Below the pieces are notes generated by a model. That model did not search any database. It was not told the origin of the DNA and saw nothing but the letters and a program-made list of their open reading frames with translations. Below are positions 28,889 through 40,474 of a stretch of 62,000 bases of DNA, one piece after another (the stretch's first letter is position 1; the number at the start of each line of letters is the position of its first letter). Where the stretch lies: contig CAJNDS010002174.1 of NCBI GenBank assembly GCA_905221605.1, positions 130,001-192,000 on the forward strand. Direction: 5' to 3'. The DNA is from Symbiodinium natans. Taxonomy: Eukaryota; Sar; Dinophyceae; Suessiales; Symbiodiniaceae. A program made the position numbers and the translations under genes.

Positions 28889-31800
28889 GCCCTTTGTCCA
28901 GATTAGCTTAGGGTTTTAGGGTTTAGGGTTTAGGGTTTGTGGGTGTCGGGTTTAGGGTTTAGGGTTTGGGGTTTAGGGTTTAGGGTTTGTGGGTGTATGG
29001 TTTAGGGTGGGTCCAGAGTTCAGGGTATATCCAGCGCTTGTCGGTTATTCTTCCTATAGCATTTTTATGTTTGTTTGAAGGGGGTTTCGGGTCTCGGGTT
29101 TGGGGTGCTCGGGTTTGGGGCACGAGAGGGCTTTGGGGTATCACAGCCTGCACGTCCCCATGTTGCTCCTTCATGGCAGCCAGGGCTTAGGGTCTAGTAG
29201 GGTTTAGGGCCTTCGGGTTCAGGGTGGAGGGGTTTAGGGTGTTTGGGTTTAATGAGGGTTTAGGGTTGTTGGTTTAGGGTTCAGGGTTTAGGGTTTAGGG
29301 TTTAGGGTTTAGGGTTTAGGGTTTAGGGTTTAGGGTTTAGGGTTGAAGTTCGGGAAGTTTTTGGACATGGCAGATCCCAAGCTTCCAATCCTGAACTTGA
29401 ATTTTGACAGCCCCACGGCCCTAAGTACCCCCAATCCGATGACCCTAACCAACCCTAAACCCTAAACCCTAAACCCTAAACCCTAAGCCCTAAACCCTAA
29501 ACCCTAAACCCTAAACCCTAAACCCTAAACCCTAAACCCTAAGCCCTGAAACAAGCCCATGATATCTCTTGGAGCTTGGCCTGTCTGTCTATAGATCTTT
29601 GACAGAGGTGGAATCATCATCCGTGGCCAGCTCAGTGCAGTGTCTTGTGAGCCGCAGGAAGATACAAGGGCTTGGGGTTTTTAGGGTTTAGGGTTTAGGG
29701 TTTAGGGTTTAGGGTTTAGGGTTCTCCAGTCCAAGCATTCACTAGTCAAGCGCCATTTTCCGAGCATTGGAAGAATACCCAACATTCAGAAAAATATGAA
29801 GTTTGCTCCACAAACCCTGGGCGCCGGACTTTCGGGCAAACACAAGGTCCTCAAATCCTGAAGCCCTAAACCCTATGCCCCACACCCTCGGGCCCACACA
29901 AGCCTATGCCCCACCTAAACCCTAAACCCTGAACTCTCAACACTAAACCCCGCAGTTGTTTTTTTTTGCAGTTGCCGGTGAAGTTTTGGCATTTGCCGAC
30001 GAACTCATGAGGGTGTAAATCATTATATATGCAATAGAGGTTCCCATATATGAAAGAGAGGTTAGGGTTTGGGGTTTAGGGTCTAGGGTGAGGAGGGGGG
30101 GGGTTCAAGGTTTTAGAGCACCCTAGGTCATAGCTTTTGAAGGATGGAGGGGACCTACTGATACTGGAGACTGCTTTGTAAATCACATCATTTCGCTCCT
30201 CCTGTAGTTGTGGACGCCGGGCTGAGAGCCCCCCCCCCCCCCTATCACATGAAGATGAATGTTAAGCGGTTAAGCCCTGACCCCTGAACCCATATCCTAT
30301 TGCACCTGAAGCACGAAACATGCTCAACCCGTAAACTTGTTCCTATCGCCCTAAGCCCTAAGCCCCCTAAGCCCTAAACCCTAAACCCTAAACCCTGAAC
30401 CCTAAACCCTAGACCCTAGACCCTAGACCCTAAACCCCAACATTCCGAATCCCCCAACCAAGCTCTCCGAGAACCATCTCCGGTCGCTTGCAAGTCGCTG
30501 GGCCCAAGGGGGCAGATTAGTTAAGCTCACAGTTAAGCGGGTGCGCAAGAAGTGCGGCGTGCAGCCATGCCTCATCTCTGCTACAGGAGGCACCTCACCA
30601 GGGTTTAGGGTTTAGGGTTTAGGGTTTAGGGCTTAGGGTTTAGGGTTTAGGGTTAGGGTGTAGGGTTTAGGGGTCACCAGTCCGTAGTGGCCCTAAGCCA
30701 TGAATCGCGAGTATGTACACATCCCAGACGTTTACAAAGCCCTACACCGTAAACCCTCAACCCTCATCCCTTGACCCCATATGGGCCCGTATATTTCTGA
30801 CGAGTCTGCGCTTTGCCTGAGTCTCAGTCCAAATTGCATGTAAGCAGGCGCCTTCTTTTTGCTTCCTTCCATAGCAGAACATGTCGCCCTATGCCCTGCA
30901 TGTCCAGAAATAGTTGTAGTCATAGCTCAAAGCAGAGTCTTGAACAAGAATCCTAACTTGTACCTTTGCCTCACCCTACCCTCTGTATTCCGTAGTCGGG
31001 ACTCCCCCGTACCCTGTGTAACCCGAAGCCCGGAACCCTTATCCCCAAAGAAGTCTACGTAGGAGCTTTCTTGGCTCCCGGCAGGACTTTCTTTGGGGTG
31101 TCCAGTGACATGCCAGCTCTTTTGCGTGCTTCCAGCCTTCCCGCGATCCGTTCGCAGGACTTCTACCCCTGTCTTGAGGCCGTAATTAGTGCTTGGGGTT
31201 TGAAGGGTTTTGTTTAGAGTTTGGGTTAAGGGTTTAGGCTTCAAGGGAATAATCCTGCTTGCGACCCTCAACAACAACACTAAATCCTCAACCTAAAGCA
31301 GAAGTCAGGAATGCCTGGACGAAACCTTAAAAGCCTTGACGTTCCGTCCCCTCCACCCTGAACCCTAAACCCGAAACCCGAAACCTAAAGCCTGAACCCT
31401 AAGCCCTAACCCCGAACTTAGGGTTTAGGGTGAACCCGAAACCCCAAACCCGAAAGGCTCCTTGCCCTGAAAAATTGCCGCGCAACTTTGGAAGTACGAA
31501 CTGAGTTCTTGTGATTGACCGAAACTATGATACCATAGTAGGGTTTAGGGTTTACTTGGGGTTTGGGGTTTGCAGTTAAAGCAAGACGGTCTTCCTTTAA
31601 TGGTGAAGAGCCCCGCAAACGATGAACAACCTGCATACCAGTTCTCACGAAGTCCAAGACCTTTGCAATCCGAAGGACGTGGGCTGAAGATTCCAAACCC
31701 TCAGCCTAAACCCCTAAACCCTACACCCGAAACCCTTAACCCTTAACCCTTAACCCTACACCCCAGGCCCTAAACCCGGTTTGAGGTTGAAGGTTGCAGT

Positions 31801-33766
31801 GTTTATTATTGGGTGCTCCTTCCTATTCTCCAGTTCTCGGGCCTCGGGTTTTTAAGTTGGGGGTTGACGGTTCAGGGGTTGAAAGTTTCAGACAGGAGGT
31901 TGGGGCTAGAAGGAGTACATTTCAAGAGAGACACACCCCCCACACCCTCCCGGCCCCCACAATGTGCCCATGATGTAGACCAGCTTCCATATGAAGTTTT
32001 CGAGGCCTGAGCCGGGATTCACCCAGCCGCATGAGCCCAAAAGACATGAGCGCAGGGCATAGTAGTTGCGCGCGCGCCGCCTCGACAGGGGCTGTCCCAA
32101 CGGGCTGCAGCGCGCGCAATTTCAAATGCCGGGAGGGTTCAGGCGGGCTTCCAGGTGTCCCACAGAGGTTTCAGGGGGTCCCACAAAGCTTTAGAAGGGA
32201 CCCGAAGAGCGCCGTCCCCTCCCCCATCTCACAGGGCGCGCAGGCTAGACGGCAGTGTGTCCCAGAGCACGGGGCACGAGGGCCAGCAGTGCGTCCACAC
32301 ATACCCTGTACCCTAGAGGCTCCAAGCCACAACACTACTGGCAAGTACCCAGGATGAGTGGCTGGGATAGAACCGAGTGCAACATGTCGTAATCGGCTCC
32401 AGCCCTACACCTGCAACCCTAAACCCTAAACCCTAAACCCTCAAAAGCAACACCAAAGCCTCCCGTGCAGGACCAAGATTTGCAGCCGAGGTTTCTGGAC
32501 GATTCTCACCTGGACGATTTTCACCTGAAGTTCTGTGGGGGTTAATGTTTTGGGTGTAGGGTTTTGGGCGCAGGGTTTAGGGCTTAAGGTTTGCAGTTGT
32601 TTGTGGTTAAGTTTAAGTCTTGATGCTTCTAAGGTTTTTTTTTTGGGGGGGGGGCTAGTCGATGTTTCAGGCGTAGGCTTGGGGCTTGGGGGATGCTTAA
32701 GAGCCCTAAACCCTAAACCCTAAACCCGAAACCCGAAACCCTAAACCCTATTATGAACCCCTAAGCCGGAGAGCCTTAGGGGGTTCGGAGTGTGGGCCTT
32801 CGCCGTTTCGGGTTTAGGGTTTAGGGTTTATGGTTTAGGGTTTAGGGCTTAGGGTTTAGGATTGAATTCGGGTTAAGAGTTTAGGGTTTAGGGTTTAGGG
32901 TTTAGGGTTGCAAAATGGTACCTGTAATTTGTTTTGCCGGCAAGTCAAGTCAAGGGTTTAGGTGAAGGAAGGCTGTCGCCCTTGGTCTGTTGCGTAAAAA
33001 TCTCTGCCCTGCTTTATGACGGTCGTGCTGTTCACGTGATCCTGCATCTGGAAATCGTCACAGCACCCTGAACCCGAAACCCTGAGCGTGAACGTTGTAG
33101 GGGTAAGGAGTATAAAGTCTTCTGGGCCCCAACCTAAACCCTAAACCCTAAACCCTAAACCCGAAACCCTAAACCCTAAACCCTAAACCCTAAACCCTAA
33201 ACCCTAAACCCTAAACCCTAAACCCTAAACCCTGACTCCAAGCCTTGGAAGCCTGGGCTCAGGACTACGTGGCGGCCTTGCCAAATCGAGCTGATCGACT
33301 GCTCACGCAACCTGCCCTCCCTGGGCCCGTCGTTCACGCAGGCATGGTTTAGGGTTTAGGGTTCAGGGTTCAGGGTTTAGGGTTTAGGGTTTAGGGTTTA
33401 GGGTTTAGGGTTTAGGGTTTAGGGTTTAGGCCTGATCGGCGGGAGGAGGGTAGTGCTATGCAGGTGCTCATGGGGGAGTAGCAGTTGTAAATCTACAGGG
33501 AAGGGTTCAGGGGTGTATACCCTAAACCCTAAACCCTAAACCCTAAACCCTAAACCCTAAACCCTAAACCCTAAACCCTAAACCCTAAACCCTAAACCCT
33601 ATACCCTCAAACTTGAAGAGAGCAAATGCAATCGAGGGGCACCTCTGGCACTGTAAAACAGCAACAGCAATCGCAACCGCGGCAGCGTTTAGGGTGTAGG
33701 GTTTCGGGTTTAGGCTTTAGGGTTTAGGGTCTAGGGTTTAGGGTTTCATCTGCACCCTCGCGCCAG
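28889..33766. other. Arrays and exon-like islands, mostly plus-strand
   Basis: Candidate exons on +: 29346-29450, 29600-29670, 29724-29848 (RHFPSIGRIPNIQKNMKF), 32966-33072 (ALLYDGRAVHVILHLEIV, then a stop), 33266-33343 (DYVAALPNRADRLLTQPALP, AG|G acceptor). On minus: 31560-31686. The block 30927-31280 is open for 117 codons on minus and for about 50 on plus. Arrays recur throughout, e.g. 29458-29545 and 33340-33430. No product can be named. Confidence 0.35.
30509..30586 (+). CDS. Exon of an unidentified basic protein
   Basis: Between an AG|G acceptor (CCCAAG) and a GA donor (ACAG|GAGGC) the + strand reads RLVKLTVKRVRKKCGVQPCL onwards without stops. The same frame is open upstream to about 30450. 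Basic and possibly nucleic-acid binding; family unknown. Confidence 0.4.
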
Positions 33767-34339
33767 GCCCTGCCCCGGGTCCGGAGGCAGAGGAGGCCGA
33801 CCAACTGACTTGATCGCAGAAGCGATTGTTTACTTTGTCATAGTTGGGTAGCATTTTTCATTCTTAAGGGTACTTAAACCCAATAAGGAATAGACATTTT
33901 GATTGTGAATATTATCCCAACCATGAACTAGTTTAGGGGGCGGTGTGATAGTACAAGATTTAGGGTTTCGGGTTTGGAGTAGATCACTTGCCCCACCTAC
34001 GCTTGACCGCACAGGATCCCCTTATAGTAAGGACCCCTATACAATAAGGTATCCCCTAATTTCAGAAGCCCCATACTGGGAGGTTCATGGTACTTATAGG
34101 CCCTTCATAACTGTACTTGGAACTGTACTTGTAGCCATATTAGGGCACTTAATTAAGGGCTCCAAGTATAATACCCCAAACCCTAAGCCCTAAACCCTAA
34201 ACCCTAAACCCGTATAAGTCCTTTCCTTCCGAGCTCCCACCAGGAGGCCGAACCCGATGCTGAAGCAGCGCCGAGCGACAGTGAGTGCCCCCTATCTGAT
34301 CAGGAGGAGGAGGACCTTGGGGACAAAAATGAACCTTAA
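33767..34339 (+). CDS. Acidic C-terminal exons of an unidentified protein
   Basis: Exon 33767-33792 (PAPGPEAE) and exon 34244-34339 (EAEPDAEAAPSDSECPLSDQ, more acidic residues, TAA at 34337-34339) join in phase. The 451-nt intron is GA-AG. Its first eight bases, GAGGCCGA, are identical to the first eight bases of the second exon. The intron contains a complete introner-like element (33828-33931), part of a family D foldback element and a family A foldback element. The product end looks disordered; no family recognised. Confidence 0.55.
33828..33931 (+). mobile_element. Introner-like element nested in another intron
   Basis: The element is 104 bp, starts GTTTACTTTGTCATAGTTGGG and ends ATCCCAACCATGAACTAG. 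It aligns along its whole length with intron 3 of the transporter (895-999). Inverted inner ends are CATAGTTGGGTAGCATTTTTC against the complement of AATATTATCCCAACCATG. It is bounded by GTTTA on both sides, a likely 5-bp target duplication. Confidence 0.72.
34016..34072. mobile_element. Foldback element, family D, right half only
   Basis: CCCCTTATAGTAAGGACCCC and ATAAGGTATCCCCTAATTTC match the right half of 16070-16170. The left half is absent. Confidence 0.65.
34074..34168. mobile_element. Foldback element, family A
   Basis: TACTGGGAGGTTCATGGTACTT at the left. The right end keeps only CTCCAAGTA, so it is more worn than the other copies. It abuts the family D half element on its left. Confidence 0.65.
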
Positions 34340-34518
34340 AATAGGGTTTAGGGTATAGTAGGGTTTAGGGTTTAGGGTTTTCATACTACCTTAATAGGAA
34401 TTATCGTAGTATAGGGTACATGACCCCAATTTTAGGGTTCATTTGGTCCCCAGGAGGGCTGCCCCTAAAAGGAGCAACGGGCGGCCCTTTAAAGGCAACG
34501 GTGACTTCCTGTCATCAG
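34340..34518. other. Short array and spacer
   Basis: TTTAGGG units at 34345-34380, then unique sequence containing ATTATCGTAGTATAGGGTACATGACCCC, whose pieces resemble sequence at 23250 and 23400. No gene. Confidence 0.4.
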
Positions 34519-34783
34519 GGCTCTTTGCCGGTGCAAAGCCCTGTCTGGAAGCCGCATGGTAGTTGCTAATGAAGTTCCCTTTTGTGGGAACGGCCCGGAG
34601 GATGCTCAAGAAGAGCAATTTTTAAGCAAAACTGCATTTCAAGCTCGGGCTGCCTGGGTTGCCCACAATTTGACAATCGGTGTTGCCCAGAGAGTCTCTT
34701 TTGTGGGTGCGTCGAGTTCTATAAGCCTGACAGTCTTCAAACGCCCCAAAAAACCAAAAGGCAAAATAACACAGAGCATCTGA
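34519..34783 (+). CDS. Hypothetical C-terminal exon
   Basis: After an AG|G acceptor (CATCAG) the + strand is open for 87 codons to a TGA. It reads MVVANEVPFCGNGPEDAQEE near the start, AWVAHNLTIGVAQRVSFVGA in the middle, and a Lys/Arg/Pro-rich tail (KRPKKPKGK). A second frame is open across part of it. It has no heptamers and about 50% G+C. Family not recognised. Confidence 0.4.
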
Positions 34784-35354
34784 AGTATGTTGCTTTCATT
34801 TCTGGTATCCCCAAAAGGACACCAGTTATGTACACTCACCAACATATATACGGAGCCCGAAAAACACGCACCAATAACAGTGGAAACAAGACCCATTCAT
34901 CACCCAACCAAGGGGGAGTCCCGAACCCCGAGGGCCAAATCCCCAAGCCCTGATCCCTAAACACCTCAATCCTCAATCTGAAGTCCCGCAGCCCTAAACC
35001 TAAACCCTAAACCCTAAACCCGAAACCCTAAACCCGAATCCCTAATCCCGAAACACCTCAATCCACACTCGTGAAGCCCCGAGAGAGACAGTGGCCGGCC
35101 GCTTGACTTCTGAGTAGGTATTCTTTCTGGCAGTGCAATACTTTGCCGGTGCTTCCTTCCAACTGTGCACAGAACTCACAGAACGCCTGACAAGCAATGA
35201 AGTGGAACTGGTTTCGTTCCAACGGACGAAATGCGACGATTTCACATCGTTCCACAGGCCAATAAACATTGGATAGTTGTAGTGACTCGCTGTCCGCCGG
35301 GTGGGCATGCATATTACCTTATTGTTCTTGTTGCATCTTGGGTTCTACTAGTTG
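34784..35354. other. Spacer with one possible minus-strand ORF
   Basis: CCCTAAA-like units at 34990-35040. The block 35058-35312 is open for 84-88 codons in two minus-strand frames. One contains CEIVAFRPLERNQFHFIACQ and ends at a stop near 35058. Neither frame has supporting junctions or a family. Confidence 0.3.
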
Positions 35355-35459
35355 TTTTAAGAACCCTCCCCAAAAAATGAAAATATTCTTCCTTAGAAGG
35401 GTAACATAGAGATTTCAATCTTGTATATGTGTTTTTTTTTGGGGGGGGGGGTTCTTAAG
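35355..35459. mobile_element. Foldback element, family E (CTTAAGAACCC ends)
   Basis: TTTTAAGAACCCTCCCCAAAA at the left pairs with GGGGGGGGTTCTTAAGC at the right. The copy at 36737-36823 shares both ends. Confidence 0.7.
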
Positions 35460-35689
35460 CAAACGCTCAACTAGGCATTGTATTGTGGTCGCAAGTCTCG
35501 CCTGGATATCGAGATGTGCAGAAAGGGCTTATCTGTCTTCCGCAGGTGTGGCTCAGGGTTTGTCTCCCCTTGCATGATCCGGCAGTCCCCCTAAAGCCTA
35601 AAGCCTGAGGCCAAAAGCCTAAACCCTAAACCCCAAACTCTAATGCCTAAACAACTGTACGATTTGAGGGCATGCTGGGATCAGGATGG

Positions 35690-35790
35690 TGGATTCTGTT
35701 ACTAGTCAGTTCTTGGTAGTGAATCAGGGAAATTAGGTGCCCAGTGAGTGGTGCTTAATTCCCAAACTCCCAACTAAGAACCGGAGCTCT
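35690..35790. mobile_element. Foldback element, single copy
   Basis: CAGTTCTTGGTAGTGAATCAGGGAAATTAGG pairs imperfectly with TTAATTCCCAAACTCCCAACTAAGAACCGG. About 100 bp, no coding capacity. Confidence 0.65.
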
Positions 35791-36617
35791 ATTGAGGGCT
35801 CAGGTCGAGCATGCTCTCTAAACACGAAGCCCTAAACCCTGAACCCTAAACCCTAAACCCCAAACCCTAAACCCTGAACCCTGAACCCTAAATCCGAAAG
35901 TTTGGATCAGGGTTCTGGTTCATCGTTTCGTGTAGCTGCCACCTGCGAAAGGCTTTTGGCGAGCTTTTAGTTGCGACAGCGTGTGTTTCCTGGAACCAGC
36001 AGCTCAATCCAAAACCCTCAGGGTTTAGGGTTTTGGGGTTTAGGGTTTAGGGTTTAGGGCTTAGGGTTTAGGGTCTAGGGTCAGCCCTGAACCCTCTTCG
36101 GGTTCGCGCGGTGCCGTCTTGGAGGGCCCCAAGGACTGTTGCACCCCTAAACGCCTGCTGTCCACCGTCGCCCCCCCTTCTGCGGTGGGCTAGAACCAAC
36201 AGCTCAATCCTAAACCCTTCAGGGTCCTAAACCCGTCAGGGTTTAGGCTTTTGGGGTTTAGGGTTTAGGGTCAGCCCTAAACCCTCTGGGGGTTTGCAGT
36301 AGGGCTTTTGGATGCAAAAAAGGAAAAACTTGAGGGCTTGGGTTGTGGGGGTTAAGGGGTTTAGGCTTAGGGTTTTAGCGGTTTAGGGTTTAGGGTTTGG
36401 GGTTAGGGTTTTTTTCGGTGTTGCGTTTGCTTCTCTTGTTTCTCGATTTTTGCTTTGACAGCGTCTGGAGTATGTGCTGCTGGTTCCCCCTGCCTCACAT
36501 CGACGCACTGTGTACCCATTCAGTCAACGAAACTCTGCGGCTCCTTGTTGCGTGCATCCCAGGCACCTCCTGGCCCAAAAACATGGGCTCAATCCTGATC
36601 CGATTTACCAGAAGCGT

Positions 36618-36697
36618 GGGGGTTTACGATAATAAGGGGCCCCTGATATAGACCACCAGATAGTAGGATCTCCTTAACATAAGGACCCGTAAACCCC
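36618..36697. mobile_element. Foldback element, family D, shortened
   Basis: GGGGGTTTACGATAATAAGG, CCAGATAGTAGGATCTCC and ATAAGGACCC match family D, but the right end stops at GTAAACCCC. A CTACTATCTG pair further right (to about 36737) suggests a second nested foldback. Confidence 0.6.
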
Positions 36698-36736
36698 ATG
36701 TGAGTTCGGTGTTTATTAGGCCTTTACCTACTATCT

Positions 36737-36823
36737 GCTTAAGAACCCAAAAGAATGAAACTGATAATCCCTATTACCTTATAAGGAATAATATGTTTGT
36801 TTTTTTGGGGGGTTCTTAAGCAA
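36737..36823. mobile_element. Foldback element, family E
   Basis: GCTTAAGAACCCAAAAGAA pairs with TTTTTTTGGGGGGTTCTTAAGC. The inner part has ATTACCTTATAAGGAATAAT. Confidence 0.72.
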
Positions 36824-38113
36824 GTAGTAGTTTCGACTTGTAAATCTTCAGGGTTCTGGGGTGGACTACATCGAGCCAGGGCGCGGCGTGGCCTAGCTAG
36901 CCAGTCAATCCCCAAGCCTGAAATCGAGCCAGAAAGTTTAGGGTTTAGGGTTAGGCGGAGAAGACTGCCAGTTGGTGAGCGTGAACCACCATAAACGCTT
37001 CGTATGCTTTGCAGCTTTGAAGACGTTGAAGGAGTGTGGTGTGGACGGGGGCGTGTTGATATTCCTTACTTTGTTTGTGTATATATATATATATACCCGC
37101 CAGTCAGAGCATATGCGCAAACAGCAGCTTAGATACAGTTTCTTCTCAAGTCTGGAACATACAGACACATGCAAAGAAATGCTGCGAACACCACTTTGCG
37201 CCATGCGTGGAAATGTGGAAACGGATGAGGGATGGAGCTAGGATGTCCGAGGTTTAGGGTAAGCCCAGACCCCAAAACTTATAGGACTCTACCTCGGTCC
37301 CCAAAGGGAATATGAGGGCCACGTAAGGAGTATATTCAGGGGAACCCTTGGGGATGCAACCTTCAGGGTACGAGTCTAATACTCCCAACTGCCACGAGCA
37401 GCTTGGGTGCTGCTTGAGTTTCGGATCGATCCTGCACGTGTTGGGAGTCCTTGATGCCCAGGAAAGGTTCGGGGCCTTTGGGGCAACAAGGCCTTGAGGG
37501 GAATTTGAGGACTTGTAGGGTTTAGAACTCTGAGAACACGGTGCTTCTGGTAGCCTGTCGGGCATCAAAGCCGAGCCTCCTAAAACCGAAATTCTTTTTA
37601 AGACCTGAGCCGTGGCTGCAGGTGGAGGGGGCAGATTGGCTTTGCCCTAAACCTTCGACCCTGAGCCTTAAAGCCCTAGAAAAATGTAGAACAAGTTGAG
37701 TAGCGAGGCTCGCGGCGGGCTGACCACGGGATGAGGTTTTGCTTGAGGTGGTCGGGTGCGTTCTACGGCCTACGGCTCGTCAGTAAACCAACTTTTTGTG
37801 CAAGACTAAGAGGGTTTAGGGTTTAGGGTTTAGGGTTTAGGGTTTAGGGTTTAGGGTTTAGGGTTTAGGGTTTAGGGAGTCCTGAAGATGAGACGCCCTG
37901 AGTGCCAGGGAGGAGAAAAATGGGGTTTGCAGGCCATGGCTTGGGGGTTGCCAAAGGCAGCCGTAGTAACAGCATGTTGTTGGGACTTTCTACGGGCCCC
38001 ACATTCTTAAACAGACGATTAGTGCCCGTTTGATGAGACTTAATTGTCGCCTTCGTCCTAGGGGGGTCTTTGCTCATCCTATTCGCGGGCCTTTCTTTCA
38101 CTCAGTATACTAC

Positions 38114-38268
38114 TCAAACCCTAAACCCCTAAACCCCTAAACCCCTAAACCCCTAAACCCCTAAACCCCTGAACCCCTAAACCCCTGAACCCCTGAACCC
38201 CTGAACGCCTGAACCCCTGAACCCCTGAACCCCTGAACCCCTGAACCCCTAAACCCTAAACCCCTAAA
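38114..38268. repeat. CCCCTAAA and CCCCTGAA octamer array
   Basis: Six CCCCTAAA units followed by about eleven CCCCTGAA units, then back to CCCCTAAA and CCCTAAA. The unit length is 8, not 7, and the G variant is confined to one block. Confidence 0.93.
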
Positions 38269-39117
38269 CCCCTAAACCCTAAACCCTAAACCCTAAACCC
38301 CTAAGCCCTAAGCCCTAAACCCTAAACCCTAACCCCTAAACCCTAAACCCCAAACCCTCTCCACTTCGCGCTGCGGGAAATCGCAAGGTGGGGCGCTGCC
38401 GAGCATCCTGAGAGCCTTCCAGAAGGATGGTGGGGCAACCCGGAGGGGTTTCGGTTTAGGGTTTAGGGTTTAGGGTTTAGGGTTTAGGGTTTAGGGTTTA
38501 GGGTTTAGGGTTTAGGGTTTAGGGTTTAGGGTTTAGGGTTTAGGGTTTAGGGTTTAGGGTTTAGGGTTTAGGGTTTAGGGTTTAGGGTTTAGAGCCTAGG
38601 GTTTAGGGGCTATGTGCTTTGTGCTTGAGGTTGAGGTCAGGTTCAGGGTTCAGGGCTGAGGGACCTGAAGAGCGTATTCGCAGTCACTTCACCTAAACCC
38701 CAGACCCTAAACCTAGGGTTTAGGGTTTAGGGTTTAGGGTTTAGGGTTTAGGGTTTAGGGTTTAGGGTTGAGGGTTTAGGGTTTAGGGTTTAGGGTTTAG
38801 GGACCCTAATCCCTAAACCCTCAGCCCTAAACCCTAAGCCCCAAACCCTAAAGCTGAGGACCTTGTTGGAGCTTTTCCACAGGCTTGAGGGGTGTGTGCG
38901 CACGTGTCCTTCGCCCAGCACGAACCTTAAACCCTAAACCCTAAAGCCTAAAGCCTAAACCCTAAACCCTAAACCCTAAACCCTAAACCCTAAACCCTAA
39001 ACCCTAAGCCCTAAGCCCGAAAAAAACATCTCCCCAAACCCCAAGACCCTGGACCCGAAACCCTAAACCCCAAACCTTTAACTTAAGCCCCAAGCCCTAA
39101 ACCGTAAACTGCGCGCA

Positions 39118-39639
39118 ATGGTTCGTGCCTTAGGTGAAGCTGTTAAACAGAGAAGTGATCACGAGGAATTACGGCTTTGGGCTTTGGGGGCCTTGTTTTG
39201 GGCGTGCGGCGAAAAATACAAAACAAAACGTGCTAGAGAACGGGGTCGGGGGAATGTAGGAAAGTGTGTCAGGCACTGCGAAATCGTGTCGTTTGACCAA
39301 CCCCAGCGGTCGCATCCAGTAAGCAACATCGGGTCACGATTTTGTGACCAGTTTCTAGGGCCGAGTCTAGGCCGAGTGCCATCTGACGGGCGTGCATGCA
39401 CTTGCTGGGATGCGCTGGCCTTTCTCACGCACTGCAGTAACATGGACGTAATCATCGTGCGAACAAAACATGGACGTACCCGCGAGCCGGAAAGCGGAGA
39501 TGTGCACCTGTGTGAGCGCGGGTGGTCTTTTTCTGCGCCGCAGGCCTTGTTTTGGGAATATGGCCGTTGCCTCCCGTACAACCCCCAAGTTCCTTGCCCT
39601 TGTGAAACGGGGGAATGGGCCGCTGGCCTCACGTTCTGA
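39118..39639 (+). CDS. Hypothetical single-exon ORF
   Basis: 173 codons from ATG 39118 to TGA, free of heptamers although flanked by arrays on both sides. Stretches such as EELRLWALGALFWACGEKYK and SAPQALFWEYGRCLP share ALFW, and the DNA GGCCTTGTTTTGGG occurs in both, so an internal duplication is possible. Cys-rich; no family recognised. The minus strand is also open for 157 codons, which weakens the call. Confidence 0.4.
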   Translation: MVRALGEAVKQRSDHEELRLWALGALFWACGEKYKTKRARERGRGNVGKCVRHCEIVSFDQPQRSHPVSNIGSRFCDQFLGPSLGRVPSDGRACTCWDALAFLTHCSNMDVIIVRTKHGRTREPESGDVHLCERGWSFSAPQALFWEYGRCLPYNPQVPCPCETGEWAAGLTF

Positions 39640-39729
39640 ACCCTAAACGCCTGAACCCCAAACTTCTGAAACGCCCTAATCCCTAACCCCCCCCCCTCCC
39701 CCAGCCCCCAAAGCTCATGAGGAGCTCGT

Positions 39730-39954
39730 TTGATGTTAAGTAGGGCTTTGGTGCTAGTATCCCCAAATCGGACACCCTACATCCAATATTTACAAGGAAA
39801 CCCTGAGAAGATTTCACAACAGATAATAAACTTTACACCAAAAGAGTATGAACAAATTCTGAAAGTTAGGACATTGTTTTGTGAAATTTCCGATGAAATT
39901 TGGGTCACATTTCTCTTAAATTGTTTAGTTTCTACCCATTGTTCACTTGTTTAG
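39730..39954 (+). CDS. Hypothetical AT-rich ORF
   Basis: 74 codons including TPYIQYLQGNPEKISQQIIN and KEYEQILKVRTLFCEISDEI. The local G+C is well below the surroundings, so it may be a fragment of something inserted. No family recognised, and no promoter or junction evidence. Confidence 0.3.
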   Translation: MMLSRALVLVSPNRTPYIQYLQGNPEKISQQIINFTPKEYEQILKVRTLFCEISDEIWVTFLLNCLVSTHCSLV

Positions 39955-40474
39955 AATTTTATGATCAAAGGTTGCAGCAGCATAAACCCTGTGTCAAGGC
40001 AAGGAATACGGGACCCCTTGGCTCCCTCGAACGCCCTAAACCCTAAACCCTAAACCCTAAACCCTCAACCCTAAACCCTAAACTCTAAAGCCTAAAGCCT
40101 AAAGCCTAAACCCTAAAGCCTAAACCCTAAACCCTAAACCCTAAACCCTAAACCCTAAACCCTAAACCCTAAACCCCGGGGCTTGTTAAGAGGCTTTAAG
40201 GGTTTAGGCTTTGTTCGTTCTTTATTTTTTTGGTTCTAGCTTCCCCCCAAAAAAAGTAACCACCCCCAACAAGGGCACCCCTATTTTAACATGGTTCTGG
40301 GGCTACCTAGCAAGCTGCATTTAAGCCCTTAGCCCTAAACCCAAGCCCTAAACCCTCAACCCTAAACCCTAAACCCTAAACCCTAAACCCTAAACCCTAG
40401 ACCCTAAACCCTAAACCCTACACCCTAAACCCTAAACCCTAAACCCTAAACCCTAAACCCTAAACATCTTTAAG
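39955..40474. other. CCCTAAA arrays upstream of the DUF676 exons
   Basis: Arrays at 40034-40175 and 40325-40466, with some CCTAAAG units, a T-rich stretch at 40214-40235 and a C/A-rich hairpin-like stretch at 40243-40290. No exon is identified. Confidence 0.5.

Larger units (their letters stand above)
35791..39117. other. Arrays, two foldback elements and plus-strand islands
   Basis: Candidate + exons: 36455-36610 (two competing frames, one with HIDALCTHSVNETLRLLVAC), 36965-37070 (LVSVNHHKRFVCFAALKTLK), 37369-37497 (LGCCLSFGSILHVLGVLDAQ, then a stop), 37880-38009 (GGEKWGLQAMAWGLPKAAVV, then a stop), 38851-38920 (KLRTLLELFHRLEGCVRTCP). They could include upstream exons of the DUF676 gene, but none shows its GxSxG motif convincingly. 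Arrays: 37812-37877, 38455-38592 (about 19 units), 38714-38800. Confidence 0.35.

Noticed and set aside
30860-30913. Terminal exon after a good pyrimidine tract (QNMSPYALHVQK)
   Set aside because: The acceptor is AG|C, against the AG|G rule obeyed by every confirmed intron here, and it could not be joined to another exon.
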